DNA of 64,000 nucleotides from positions 14,432,327 to 14,496,326 of the forward strand of contig NW_004955447.1 of NCBI RefSeq assembly GCF_000276665.1, in the 5' to 3' direction. Positions within the stretch are counted from its first letter, which is position 1. The number at the start of each line of letters is the position of its first letter. This stretch comes from Chinchilla lanigera (taxonomy: Eukaryota > Chordata > Mammalia > Rodentia > Chinchillidae). The notes under the pieces are model-generated. The model worked only from the letters and a program-made list of their open reading frames with translations. It searched no databases and was not told where the DNA came from. Below, piece by piece: positions 1 to 10,740 of this stretch. A program made the position numbers and the translations under genes.

Positions 1-169
1 ACTCGGCCCCCTTCTGTCCCTCTCTGGGACAGAAGCTTTCTTTCCCCCAGTAAATATATTCTGCTCTTAACCTCCGTGGGTCCTAAAACTCATTCTTCCA
101 GTTTAGAGAACACGAACTCGTCGCAGATATCTTTCAGGTTGGGAGGTTCTTTCCCCTACACCTCCTTGC

Positions 170-480
170 TCCGAGCTCGCTTCCCCCACTACGGCGCAGC
201 GCGGCGTCGGCCCGGCCCCGCCCGCACACTCTTCTCCGCTGCTCGGGAGGCCTTCCTGGGCTCGCCCTGCCTGGTCCTTCCCCTTCCGGGCGCTCAGCTC
301 CACTCCCGCCCCTCCCTCCCCGTGGCGTGTCGCGGGACGGAGCAGGGCCCGGGACGTGGGGCCGGCGCGCAGCTCTCTCCCCAGCCTGCGGCGGAGGGCG
401 CGCGCTCTGTGGACCCCAGGACGTCGAGGGCGCCCGGGCACGTGACTGCGCGGAGCGGCACACCTGTCCTCTCACCCGTT
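170..480. promoter_or_regulatory. CpG-rich block near left edge
   Basis: Dense CG dinucleotides and GC-rich on both strands. The overlapping frames of about 110 codons have no recognisable domain. It could be the CpG island of a gene to the left, but no exon is supported. Confidence 0.35.
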
Positions 481-504
481 CAAACCGGAGGAGACGCGTG
501 CAGA

Positions 505-702
505 GTCGTTTTGTTTTGTTTTCCCAGTACGGGGATCGAACCCAGGGCTTTCACACGGACCTACATCGCTAGACTATTTTTTTAAAAATTTGTGATAGTC
601 TTGCTATAGTTGAGTTGCCCAGGCTGGGCTCAAACTTGCAGCTCTGCCTCAGCCTCCTGGGGTTGCTGGGTTTATAGGTATACAGCCTCACATGCAGCCA
701 AA
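505..702 (-). mobile_element. B1-dID SINE, old
   Basis: An ID-like part (cccagtacggggatcgaacc) is followed by a B1 part (ttgcccaggctgggctcaaa). In forward sense this is B1 then ID, the fused B1-dID order. Confidence 0.65.
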
Positions 703-908
703 AGTACATTTTTCACTGTGCTAAACCCCTGAGAACTGGGTCGTTGTGTGTGGTTTTGTCATGGCACCTATGCAACACTGACTAATACAGTTTCACATTG
801 AAACAAAACCTGAAAATAGAAAACTCCTTGATCCCATTCTCCACAGTATTTCCAGCCCTAGCACAGCGCCTATCACATAACAGACACCTGATAATGCCTT
901 TTCCTTTC

Positions 909-995
909 CTTTTTTTTTTTTGTGCTGCTGGGGATTGAACCCAGAGCTTAGCACATGCTAGGCAAGAGCTCTACCACTAAGCTACATCCCAGCCT
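909..995 (-). mobile_element. ID SINE
   Basis: tgctggggattgaacccaga and ctaccactaagctacatccc; T-rich tail on the left. Confidence 0.85.
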
Positions 996-1313
996 GTGAT
1001 AATATCTTTTTTGAAATAAAAGAAATACATTTCTTTGGTCATGTGTCTGTGGGCTATGGGTTCGGACGGCCTGAGCTTTGGGTGCTATAATGCTGATTTT
1101 TTTTCTGTGCCCTGATAGCTCAACATGGAAACTGAAAATGAACCCCTCTGCAAGAGGAGGCGCAGGCTCCCCTCCGGGATTGTCTTCCTCATCCTGGGGA
1201 AGGAAGAGCAAAGCTACACTGTACTTTTTAATGTGTGTGAGTAGGAAGATTTCCAGGAAAGGACATGAAGGATGGGGACTTTTCTCAAAACTCTGTGTCC
1301 TTCAGAGGACCTT

Positions 1314-1385
1314 GGCCCGGGGATGTGGCTCAGGTGAGTGCTTGCTTAGCATGCGCACGGCCTTGCACCTGTGCCCAGCGATGGG
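1314..1385 (+). mobile_element. ID SINE fragment, diverged
   Basis: cggggatgtggctcaggtga and gcttgcttagcatgcgcacg. Confidence 0.6.
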
Positions 1386-1529
1386 CCAGCGGGGTGCAGG
1401 GAGGCGGAGCCACACTCCACAGGGGCCGAGATGTAAAATCAGGTGACCTGAAGTGTCCTCGCTGTGACCCCCACATGTTCTGTGCAAGCATCACTGCACA
1501 GTTAAAGAGAGTTTGTTGTGGTTTTGTTT

Positions 1530-1715
1530 TTACAGTACAGGGGTTTGAACCCAAGGCCTTCCTGCTGAAATACATCCTCAGCCTTTTTTTCCTTTTTTTT
1601 TTTTCTTTGAGACAGGATCTCACTAAGTCAGTAAATTGCCCAGGCCGGGCTTGAAACTTTCAGTCTGGGGCCTCGGCCTCCTAGGAGTGCTGGGATTATA
1701 GATGTACAACCCCAT
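1530..1715 (-). mobile_element. B1-dID SINE
   Basis: ID part ggggtttgaacccaaggcct joined to B1 part tttgagacaggatctcacta. Confidence 0.75.
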
Positions 1716-1769
1716 AAACTATCCATTTCTCAATGGATAGTTTGTTTTTGGATGATTTCTGAGATACCA

Positions 1770-1950
1770 AATGATGATAATCACTTGGGGTATCTCTTTA
1801 AAAATGCTTATTCCTAAGTCCTACCGATTCTAATTCTATTGAATTAGATACCATTGAATTTGAATCTTGATAGGTAGGAATTTGTATCTGTATTTTTAAT
1901 AAACTCCTCAAAACATTCTCATGCTCAATAAAGTATGGGACACATTTCCA
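1770..1950. repeat. MER5-like hAT fragment
   Basis: cacttggggtatctctttaa and aataaactcctcaaaacatt recall MER5-type elements; low identity. Confidence 0.35.
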
Positions 1951-2272
1951 CCTACTCTTTTTTTTTTGTATTACTGCTTTTCAGTAAGTTAATTGGAAAT
2001 TATTGTATCATCTTCCATTATACCAGATCCCTATCTCTTTTAACTAGCTAATGTTTATGCTAAGAAACTACCTAAAAATAGCTCATCATTTCCTTCCTGT
2101 TAGCACCGGAATGGGTAGGACAGTATAGACTGTCTTCTGGTCTGTTTTTATTGTTTTTCTGTCATCAGCTTCAGATTGCTGGGTCCTTATTTCACAGGGC
2201 TTTGCAAATTTCCTGCTCCCAGGACTTGGTGGGGGGTTGAGATAGTTGCTGACTTCTTGTTCATTACAAAAA

Positions 2273-2830
2273 GGACCCCTGGGATCCCCTGTTGGTGGAA
2301 GTGTGAAAAGATACAACCACTTTGGAAAAACTGACAGCACCTACTAATGTTAAATATGCACCACCCCATGACTCCTCTCAGCTACACACCCCCCAAGAAT
2401 GAATGTTACATCCACAACAAGGCGTAGACACCACTGTTCATGGTGGCTTTATTCTAACACCCACATGCTCAAAACCACCTTTTGGGGCTTGTCCATTAAC
2501 AGGAGAACAAAGGTGACATGTTTATATTATGAAATCCACACAGCAGTAGTGAGAAAGAGCCCAGCAGAGGTGCCGACAGACCTCAGCAACATGCCGGGCA
2601 GAAGGAGCCACGCACAAATGAAAAAACGCTACGTGATTCCGTTCATGTGGATTCAGAAACAGGCAAAACTAAGTGGTAGCGACATACACAAGAACGGGAG
2701 GCACTTCTAGATGAGGTGGACGAGTGCCCTGGACAGTGAGGGGGTCTCCGGGTGGGGATGGCTCTACTCTCCTCGGCTGGTGGTTTCACCCGTGCTCGTG
2801 TGTGAAGAAGCGCTGAGCTGCGTGTGTGAC
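2273..2830 (+). mobile_element. old L1 3' fragment
   Basis: ttggtggaagtgtgaaaaga, aaccactttggaaaaactga and the later cgtgattccgttcatgtgga follow the order of the L1 ORF2 end and 3' UTR. Strongly diverged. Confidence 0.7.
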
Positions 2831-2859
2831 TTGTGCATTTTACTTTCATTGCAGGCGGG

Positions 2860-3657
2860 TCCCGGACCCCGCGGCTGTGGAAACACAGAGCCCCGCAGTG
2901 CGCGTTGCCTCCCCACCCGCCCTCAGGGTTTCCTCTGCCCCAGGTGTTTCCTGCAGCCCGCCTCCCTACGCTGTTCCTCGGTTTTCTTTCTTAGCTGTTG
3001 CTGTGAGCTGCAGCAAAACAGATCTGCTGGTTCCACCGCTGAGGCAAGGCCCGGGGGAGGAGAGGGGCGGGACCGGAACCCCAGGCTCGGCCCCGCTGTG
3101 GCAGCTCCTTTTTTTCACGCTGCTGTAAATCTTCCCACTTCTGTCCCTTCACTCATTTCCACCTTTTCCACCCACTGGCTGCAGCTTCAGGGACCAGTGG
3201 TGGACTCGTTCAGGACCGTTGTGGTGTTGGACGCCGCCCTGCCTAGCAAAGGAGGATGTGGAACCGCAGAGGCGCAGACTCCAGAGCCCGAGATCGCAGG
3301 AGGTTAAATGAACACACTGGAGAACACTGTCAGATGATAACTACAGAAGAGAGTTCGCTCTGCAAGCGTGTGTCAAATCTTCACATTTCCAGCTCCTCGC
3401 GATTTAACATTCCACTCAGGACTTCACAAGCTGTAAAACCGAGGTGTCACAGAGCGGCACGCCTGAGCTTCTGGACTGAATCTGACTTCCGGTCCAAAGT
3501 GGAACAAATGTGCCTCTTTCCGCAGTTGAATCACAGCAACCTAGTCCGGAATGAGGCGGGCCTGAAAGCATAAGACATAGTCCCTCTGAACTCCTGGACG
3601 CTCTGAGTCACCTAGGAAACTGGAAGTGTGGATCAGTTAGGAGAAATTAAGGAACTT
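2860..3657. other. no gene recognised
   Basis: GC-rich between 2860 and 3300 with frames of 100-198 codons. A cag/gcggg junction resembles an acceptor but nothing downstream supports an exon. Confidence 0.5.
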
Positions 3658-3808
3658 GCCAGGTGTGGTGGCGCACGCCTATAAGCCCAGCTCTTAGGAG
3701 GCTGAGGCAGGAGGATCGCTGCAAGTTCGAGGTCTGCTAGGCTACAAAGTGAGCTCAAGGCCAGCTTGAACTGCACAGAGAAACCCTGTCTCAAAAAGAA
3801 AAAGAAAT
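3658..3808 (+). mobile_element. B1 SINE
   Basis: Full length with the 29-base internal duplication: gtctgctaggctacaaagtg, then gctcaaggccagcttgaact. Confidence 0.95.
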
Positions 3809-4013
3809 TCAGGAGCCATCCTGACTTAGCAAAAGAACGCGTCTCAGTAGGAGCCGTTGTCTTCCCAGATTGCCGTGACTGGGGAGAACTCAGGGAACAG
3901 GAGTCCCTGCACAAGCCAAGCTGCCTGTGCAGAGGTCGAGTTGTTAAAGCCAGGGGTTTTCAGCCTTGGCCGTACGAAACAATTGTGTGGGGAGCTTTTA
4001 AAATCCACTGCAT

Positions 4014-4119
4014 GCCGGGCGTGATGGTGCACGCCTGAAATCCCAGCACTGGGGAGGCTGAGGCAGGCGGATCGTTGAGAGTTCGAGACCAGCCTGGGCT
4101 ACAAAGTGAAAAAAGAAAA

Positions 4120-4190
<71 letters not shown>

Positions 4191-4193
4191 AAT
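4014..4193 (+). mobile_element. B1 SINE lacking the 29-base duplication
   Basis: gccgggcgtgatggtgcacg to ctacaaagtgaaaaaag, then the (AAAT)n tail; it ends after the first of the two duplicated units. Confidence 0.9.
4113..4193 (+). repeat. (AAAT)n tail
   Basis: About 20 aaat units forming the tail of the B1 at 4014. Confidence 0.95.
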
Positions 4194-4329
4194 AAAGCCC
4201 ACTGCAGCCGGGATCCCAGCCCAGGGATTCCAGGTTCACCGATCTGAATGTCAAGACTCTCAACAGCCCGCCCCCATGTTAAAGTGCAAAGTTCTGTGTG
4301 TGGCTGAATCCGACCCCAGCACATGGATT

Positions 4330-4950
4330 CACCACCTTCTCTCTGCTGCTCAGTGGACAGACATGTGTTTCTCCTTCGGGGCCTTTATGAATAAGTCTGC
4401 TGTGCGCTTTTTGTGCCAGTGCTTTTGTAAATGCTCGCTTCCCACTCTTAGATATATGTCTCAGAGTGACGCTGCCGGCTCACTGGGACCCTGTATTTCC
4501 CGGCCGTTTTCCACGGCGGCTGTCCATGTTAGAGTCCCACCAGTGGCGTCTAAGGAGTCCAGTTTTCTTCACCAGCACTGGCTGTTTCCCATTTTCTAAG
4601 ATCTGAAGCCAGCCTGGTGGGGATGAAGTGCTACTCGCTGTGGTTTTCTGCTTTGCATTTCTCTAACGAGAATGAGGATGAGGATCTCCTCCTGCGCTAA
4701 CTGTCCACCCACACACTTTCTTCAGGGAGGCGTTACTGAAATCCTGTGCTCATTTTTAAAGCGGGTTGCCCTTGCTTTGAGTTGTAAGAGGAGCTAGGTC
4801 CTCAATCCGTCTCACAAATACGATTTGCAAATTCTTTCTCCCATTCTACAGATTGTGTTTTCACTTTTTCATACTGGCCTTTGAGGCACGAAAGTTTTTA
4901 ATATTGGTGGAATATAATTTATCTATTTTTTCTTGGTTGTGTATTCGGTG
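4330..4950 (-). mobile_element. old L1 3' fragment (antisense)
   Basis: Landmarks of antisense L1: agtcccaccagtggcgtcta, tgctttgcatttctctaacg, caaattctttctcccattct. Frames are broken. Confidence 0.7.
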
Positions 4951-5152
4951 TCACAGCTAGGACAGAGAAATTTAGTAACAAATAGAATGGAGGTTTTTTT
5001 TTCTTTTGCTGGAGTCAGCAGCATCTTGGATGGCTCCAGTGATGTCATCTTCTCATGTGTATGCTCCTGTGTAATCCTCTCCCTTTAACCCTTTGACCCT
5101 AGGCTCCATCGAATGACTCACTTCCTTTTTAAAAAATTTATATATATATATA

Positions 5153-5312
5153 TATTTGTTTGTTTGTTTGTTTGTTTTGAGACAAGGTCTTGCCTTATAG
5201 TTCAGACTAGCCCTGAACTCACTGTGTAGTCCAGGCTGGCCTTGAACGCACAGTGATCCTACTGCCTCTGCCTCCTGTGTGCTGGGAGTACAGGCGTGTG
5301 CCACCACACCCG
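5153..5312 (-). mobile_element. B1 SINE
   Basis: (GTTT)n tail, tttgagacaaggtcttgcct and gtgtgccaccacacccggt, duplication present. Confidence 0.93.
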
Positions 5313-5341
5313 GTTTGAACAACTCACTTCTAATGTTATTA

Positions 5342-5433
5342 GTTTGTTTGTTTGTTTTCCGGTACCAGGAATCAAACTCATGACTTTGCACTTGCCAGGC
5401 AGGCGCTGTGCCGCTGAGCTAAATCCCCAGCCC
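5342..5433 (-). mobile_element. ID SINE
   Basis: ccggtaccaggaatcaaact and gctgagctaaatccccagcc. Both it and the B1 before it lie next to copies of actcacttctaatgtt. Confidence 0.93.
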
Positions 5434-5444
5434 CTCACTTCTAA

Positions 5445-5768
5445 TGTTTACAATATGACAAAAGTGAAGCAATGTCATTTCCAAGATTAGGTCACAAGAA
5501 GACTCTGGCTTTGGTCTTGCTCTCTTTTGCTAAGTCTCACCCTTGCTCGGAGAGAGCCTACTGCCACACACGTGAGCTTCCCTACAGAGAGATCCTTGTG
5601 TCCCGCAGCAAGGGAGAAGCCTGCGCCCACAGTCAGCAAAGAGTTAATGCCGTCGCCCTTGCTGCATGCATGCGCCTGGCCCACAGAGACTGACATCATA
5701 CAGACTGATCGTTTTAAACCATTCAGTTTTAGCCTGGTTTATTGCACAGCGATAGATAACGCATACCG
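5445..5768 (+). mobile_element. MLT1-type LTR
   Basis: gtcatttccaagattaggtc near the start and cacagcgatagataacgcat at the end are MLT1-like landmarks, in the right order and spacing. Confidence 0.6.
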
Positions 5769-6242
5769 CGGCTTTTTGCAAAGGTAAAATGAGAGGCCGC
5801 CATGAGGTAACCGAAAGCTGCAGCTGCAAAGCACTCGGCGTCACGGGGATTTCCAACAGCAGCAGCAAAATCTCCAGATGTGACTCATTTCAGTCAGTAG
5901 CACCTGGAGCTCTGAAACAGTTTCTGGTTTTCCCCTTAGTCCCCACAGCTGACTGCGCTACCTACAACCTAGCATGAGATTGCCGAACACAAGCAATTGT
6001 AATATCTAAGCAAAAAAAAGTTAGGGGAATGTTGGCATAATCGACAAAATATGAAATATGCATAACGTCACCATAGGACCAGCCCCTGGGAATGTCCTGA
6101 TTTCAAATCTTCTTTCTTGTGGTCCAAATGTATCCTGTGAAGGGTTCAGAAAACACAGGTGCCACACATATACCACATGGTCAAGCAGAAAGCCTCTGGA
6201 CTCTTTGGTGGGTTGAGGGAATCCCACAGCATCTCAGTTTAT

Positions 6243-6391
6243 TGTTTTGTTTTGTTTTGTTTTGTCATTTTGAGACAGGGTCTCACTATGCAGTTCAGGC
6301 TGGCCTTGTGCTCACTGTGTAGCCCAGGTTGATCCTCCTGCCTCAGCCTCCCAAGTGCTGGGTTTACGGGAGTGCGCCACCATGCCTGGCC
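6243..6391 (-). mobile_element. B1 SINE
   Basis: ttttgagacagggtctcact through gccaccatgcctggcc; flanked by cctcagtttattgtt-like repeats, a likely target duplication. Confidence 0.95.
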
Positions 6392-7709
6392 CCTCAGTTT
6401 ATTGTTAAAGCTTACAGGAGGCCGCTGTGCTGAACTTGCCTCCTGCACTGGCCCCAGCAGATCCAGCCAACTCAAAATTGTCACAGCAGGTAAATGAAGC
6501 AGATAAGTCCCCAACAAACCAGTTTTTCATGAACATAGCCTGATCTACCTGAGCTAGCACAATAAGGAAATCCCTTCTGCTTTAACTCTTACAGGAAAAG
6601 CAAGGGTTCTTTGGCCTTTTTTATTATTATTATTTCCTTGTTCCCACCTTACAAAAACCAATCACTCTGTCATGCCCAGCAAATAAAAGCTGATGAGATC
6701 TTTAAATGAAATGTGCTGCAGTTTGGTCCCTTGACCTAGGCTGTTGGGTCTGCAGCAGTTGGGAGCTGGGTTACTGAGTGAAAACCCTACTAATAGTGTG
6801 AGAAACAGCAGCTGATTAACTAAGTCACAGACCATCTCCAAAGCCAACAAGTTCCCACGCTCCTGTGCCGGGTTTAACCAAGGGTGCTCCCCAGGGAACC
6901 TGCCTTCCACTGCGGGCCGGGTCTAACGCACACCGGGACAGCAGGGCTGCTGTACTCCCAAGAGCCGAGCGGCTGGTGGAGGGAGGAGGGAACCTTTGGT
7001 ATTCCTGCTCGGGCCAACACTGTCATTCCTTTCATGTTCCCTCACGAGGACTCCACACTGTCGTCCAGGCCTGCTACAAAATACTTATTCCATAAAAGCA
7101 CATGAGCGACCGGTCTGACAATGAGAAGGGACCTTTCCCTCCACTCTACTCCTTCACATGCCTGGGGGCAGTGGAGAGTAATTTTTTTTTTAAAAAAGCA
7201 GCAGCAAAGCACTAGGAGCGTCTTTTAGAGCTGCAGGTTTCTTTGGGGATATGCAAACATTTGGTAAAGTAGACTCAAATTCCACAAAGACTAAGTTGCT
7301 CTTTTGGGCAAAAGAAACATTACCAGAGTTGCCCCGAGGTCTACCCAGCACCACGCAGGGATGAGAGGCTGGAACCCCTCTCCCCCGCCACTCTCGCTAG
7401 AAAGGCACAGGCAGCCTCCAGCCTCCGCGTCTGCACTGCGCTCCGGGCTGGCTTTCTGCCGGTGCAGGGCAGTGCCCTCCTCTTGAGGAGCCAGCGGCAC
7501 AGGTGTCCCCCGGGTGCTGAGCTGCCTGGCAGTGCCTCCTCGGCTGGTTCTCACACTCTGAGACCAGGGACCCCGAGCCTCATAAACAGGAGGGAGAGGG
7601 CACAAGGCTGTTTTCCAACAGACAGTGGAGACTGGAACCTGACAGCTTATCTAGAGCCGGGTGGAAAGTTAAGATAGCAAATGCCAGAAGGTTCAGAAAA
7701 ACTGGGCCT
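6392..7709. other. no gene recognised
   Basis: Unassigned non-coding sequence downstream of THEGL; several short frames, no conserved motif. Confidence 0.5.
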
Positions 7710-7785
7710 GTGCTCGCTTCAGCAGCACGCATACTAAAATCAAAACGCTGCAGAGATCAGCGTGGTCCCTAAGCAAGGAAAAGTT
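7710..7785 (+). pseudogene. U6 snRNA pseudogene, 3'-truncated
   Basis: Begins gtgctcgcttcagcagcac, then atactaaaat, and continues through a degraded middle to ggtccctaagcaagg. This matches the first 70 or so bases of U6, including the 5' stem-loop and the ATACTAAAAT block. The ACAGAG box region is present as gcagagatc, so altered. The 3' third and the terminal T run are missing. No upstream snRNA promoter elements were recognised, so it is presumably a retrocopy. Confidence 0.85.
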
Positions 7786-8967
7786 CGGCCTTGAGAAGGC
7801 TTAGAGCTGCAGGGGGCTGCAAGGGCCCTTCCACCAGCGAGTGGGAACAGGAGAGGACAGGAGAGGGGACTGAGCAGACTGTCCCCCAGCTCCGTCACAG
7901 GGGCGCCTCCCAGCGGTGAGCCTCCCACCCAGCCTGGGACTCTGGCCATGGGGAGAGCAGGACCCTGGGGAGCTGCGTACAGGCTAAATCCACAGCCCTG
8001 GGCTCCCTGCCCAGCTCGCTGGAGACTGAAAAGCTCTCCCGGGACAGCTCACAATGAAGAATGTGGATGGGCTCACATGACACCCTTTCCACAGAAGCTG
8101 GCTGATCTGGGAAAACGATAAACTTCTGGATGGGTTTCTGATTCATCCCAAGTGCCCGTGGGAGACTGTGGACTGCTCCTTCCCCATCCACCTTTTCCAC
8201 CAGAACTTTCCACCAGAACTTTCCACCAGAACTGACTGATCTGTGGCTCGGTCCTTTGGGATCTGCCCTGAGCTCAGGAACGCTCAAGGTCATCTAAGTC
8301 TATCAGCAAACATCATGTTTACATTTCCAGATGGGCCTCGGCGCCAGCAGCTCTGATGTCAGGAATCGGTACAAGCACCGTGGCATTTTGGGCGAGGAGA
8401 TTCAAAGTATTGAGATTTCTGCCTCCTCGGTCCTCATAGTAATTATCTGTACTCATCATTCTCTTTAATGCTTTGGACTGAAATCTTTCCATTTAATAAA
8501 AAAGAATTCCAATATTCCATCAAGTCTGGGGAACTGTGTCTGGATACAATGGCGCCTTGCTTCGTAACTTAATTTGTTCTCTGATTTTGGAAGACGGCCA
8601 CGTTTGTGTTTGTGTGGGAAAGATGGTCGTGCTTGTGTTTGTCACCCATTGCAGTTTGCAAAGGAAAACACAATCTTGCCGAATGCTTCTGTTTGTGAAC
8701 CAAGTTGTTTGCAAACAAAAGTGTTTGTGAACAGAGGTACCACTGTATATCCAATGACCCCAAAGGTGACCAAAAATGCAATAGCTGCCGACAGCTGGGA
8801 AAGGAAGTCTTATGACAGCTGCAGGGATACGGCCGTCGTGACCCTGAGCTTTCTTCAAAGCTGGCCGGGTCATTAGGGAGAATCACCGGAGACTGTCGGG
8901 GACACACACTCCTGAACACCACTCTGCTGAGAAACACCCCTGCTGTCTGAAAGCTTATCATAGACCA
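7786..8967. other. no gene recognised
   Basis: Holds the 13-base tandem units at 8190. The 132- and 145-codon minus frames have no recognisable domain. From 8520 a stretch with repeated gtttgtgaac-like words may be an old repeat. Confidence 0.45.
8190..8233 (+). repeat. three 13-base tandem units
   Basis: tccaccagaactt repeated three times with no mismatch in the first two units. Confidence 0.85.
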
Positions 8968-9098
8968 GGGGAGCCTGGGCAGGGTGGAGCACACCTGTAT
9001 TCCCACTGCTTAAAGGCTGAGGCAGGAAGGAGGATCACAAGTTCAAGACCAGCCTATACACAGAGAATTCAAGGCCAACTTGGACCACACAGTGAACC
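8968..9098 (+). mobile_element. B1 SINE, diverged
   Basis: gggtggagcacacctgtatt, second duplicated unit attcaaggccaacttggacc; followed by a (tatctg)n microsatellite to 9160. Confidence 0.85.
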
Positions 9099-9312
9099 TA
9101 TATCTGTATCTATATCTATATCTGTATCCATATCTATCTATAGCTGTATCATCTATGTACCAGGGGAGATAAGACCTACATACAAATACAGTTATCTCTT
9201 GGTATTTGTAGGGTTGATTCCAGGATTCCTGTGGATACACAAACTCATAGATGCTCAAACTATTTCTATAAAATGACATAGTATTTGCACATAATAAATA
9301 CACAACCATATG

Positions 9313-9402
9313 TATTTTTGGGGGGGGCTACTGGGAATCGAACTCAGGGCCTTGTGTTTGCCAGGCAGGCACTGTGCCACTGAGCTATATCCCCAGCCCC
9401 TC
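9313..9402 (-). mobile_element. ID SINE
   Basis: gggaatcgaactcagggcct and ccactgagctatatccccag; abuts the A-rich tail of the left composite element. Confidence 0.92.
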
Positions 9403-10740
9403 CTATATATTTTATTTTATTTTATTTATTTTAAAGAGTAAAAGAAGGATAACATAATAATGGGGGGGCTTACCAAATTACAGACAAAGTGGTAGGAAAT
9501 TATCAATGGTTATCGTTTTACATATTGTTATCTACAAGATAGTTTCTCAGGAAAACAAATAGACAAATAATAGTGAGTTAGAGACAAAAGAGCTAGGAGA
9601 TTATCAATAGTTGTTGTACTATACTTTGGTATCTTCAAAGTGGCTTCTAAAAAAAATAAATAGAGCTATACATGAGTGACCTACTGAATAATCATTCAAT
9701 AATTCTCAATGGTTGTTGTAGGAAACACATAATAATAAACATGGATCCATTTATGAAATAGGAACAATACAAACATTACAGAGTTATGGATAGATTAGTA
9801 GGAAAATATCAATGACTGCTGTAATACATGGTGATATCTTCAAAGTGGTTTCTCAGGAAGACAGAGATACACAAGAAGGATCTAACAAGTAGTTACAGCC
9901 TAAGGGTTGTCAAAAATCAAGTGAGCCATCTGGGACGAAAGCCATTTTTTGTAGCGTTTTCTCTCCAGCCTCCCATCACATTGGGACCCCACAATCAGTT
10001 AGTGTCCTCTCCCCAACTGTCAGCACAGGCAGCAGGAATCCTGCTGCAGACTTCTCTGGAGCTCCACCACAGCCTGTACTGTCAGGGGAAGAATGGCTTC
10101 CAGGGAGTCTCTGCAGGTATTGTGCAAGGTCCTCCTGGTTTACAGCTTCAGAGCGGCTCTCGTGACCCCAGTCCACAGGATCTCTGACTCCGTGGGCTTA
10201 GTCTGCATTCTCATGTTCTCTGAGTCCTTGTTCAGCAGCTGCTCCTCCGCTGACTCTGGACCTTTCTGGTTCTCAATGGCAGGAGCAAGAGCGGCCCGTT
10301 GTATGGCATGTATTCCCAGGGGTTGTTCAAAGTTTGAATGATTCACACACATCCGTGGGTGGGCATCTGCAGTCGGTGCATGGTGGGCCAATTGTGACAT
10401 TGTTTCTCTGTGTCATGATAGATCTCAATTGAGCTGTGGCAGCCGGCCTAAGGGCCGGTGCACAACAGCGCTCCCTGCCGCATGGCTCCCCATGCACCAG
10501 GGTCCTCCCTCTGGGGGGCCTATGAGGCAGGAAGCTAGCCAGCTGGAAGACCGGCGCTCCCTGCCCATGGCTCCCTGTGCGCCGGAAGCCCTCCTTCCGG
10601 GGGCCTACGAGGCAGGCAGTGAGCCGCCAGTTCAAAGACCGGCACTTCAGGGCAGATAAAACTACCAAAAGCCTAACTACCTCCATGTTCAAGCTGTGCT
10701 TGGGTGAATCTGTGCATGTAGCACCTAAGGGTCCAGGGGA
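9403..10740 (-). mobile_element. composite retroelement, left copy (gag segment deleted)
   Basis: Minus-strand copy of the same element found on the plus strand at 14346-16183. Read from 10740 down it has: leader sequence; two GC-rich units of about 88 bases (10640-10450); a moderately conserved middle (10400-9920); an AT-rich part made of four diverged units of about 100 bases (9920-9440); and an A-rich tail (aaataaataaaataaaataa) near 9425-9405. It lacks about 590 bases present in the right copy, between the block ending cagatggctcacttga and the block tttttgacaacccttagg. No LTR pair or target duplication was identified. Its family is unknown to me, and the outer edge at 10740 is approximate. 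Confidence 0.65.
10445..10640 (-). repeat. two tandem GC-rich units (~88 bases) in the left composite element
   Basis: Each unit on the minus strand runs from gccggtctt through a cctcgtaggcccc-like block and ggagggnnnnccgg to cagggagc. The right copy has a single related unit at 14365-14460, so unit number differs between copies. Confidence 0.6.

Larger units (their letters stand above)
3945..4285 (+). repeat. MER5-type hAT fragment split by a B1
   Basis: ggggttttcagccttggccg and tgtggggagcttttaaaatc on the left; resumes after the B1 at 4014-4193 with a short duplicated ccactgca at both sides. Confidence 0.5.

Noticed and set aside
2850..3307. Possible spliced exon after ttcattgcag in a GC-rich block
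   Set aside because: No partner exon, no conserved motif; the acceptor-like site alone is not enough.
3960..4324. Frames with Leu-Phe-Ile-Tyr repeats resembling membrane segments
   Set aside because: Translation of the reverse of the (AAAT)n tail of a B1.
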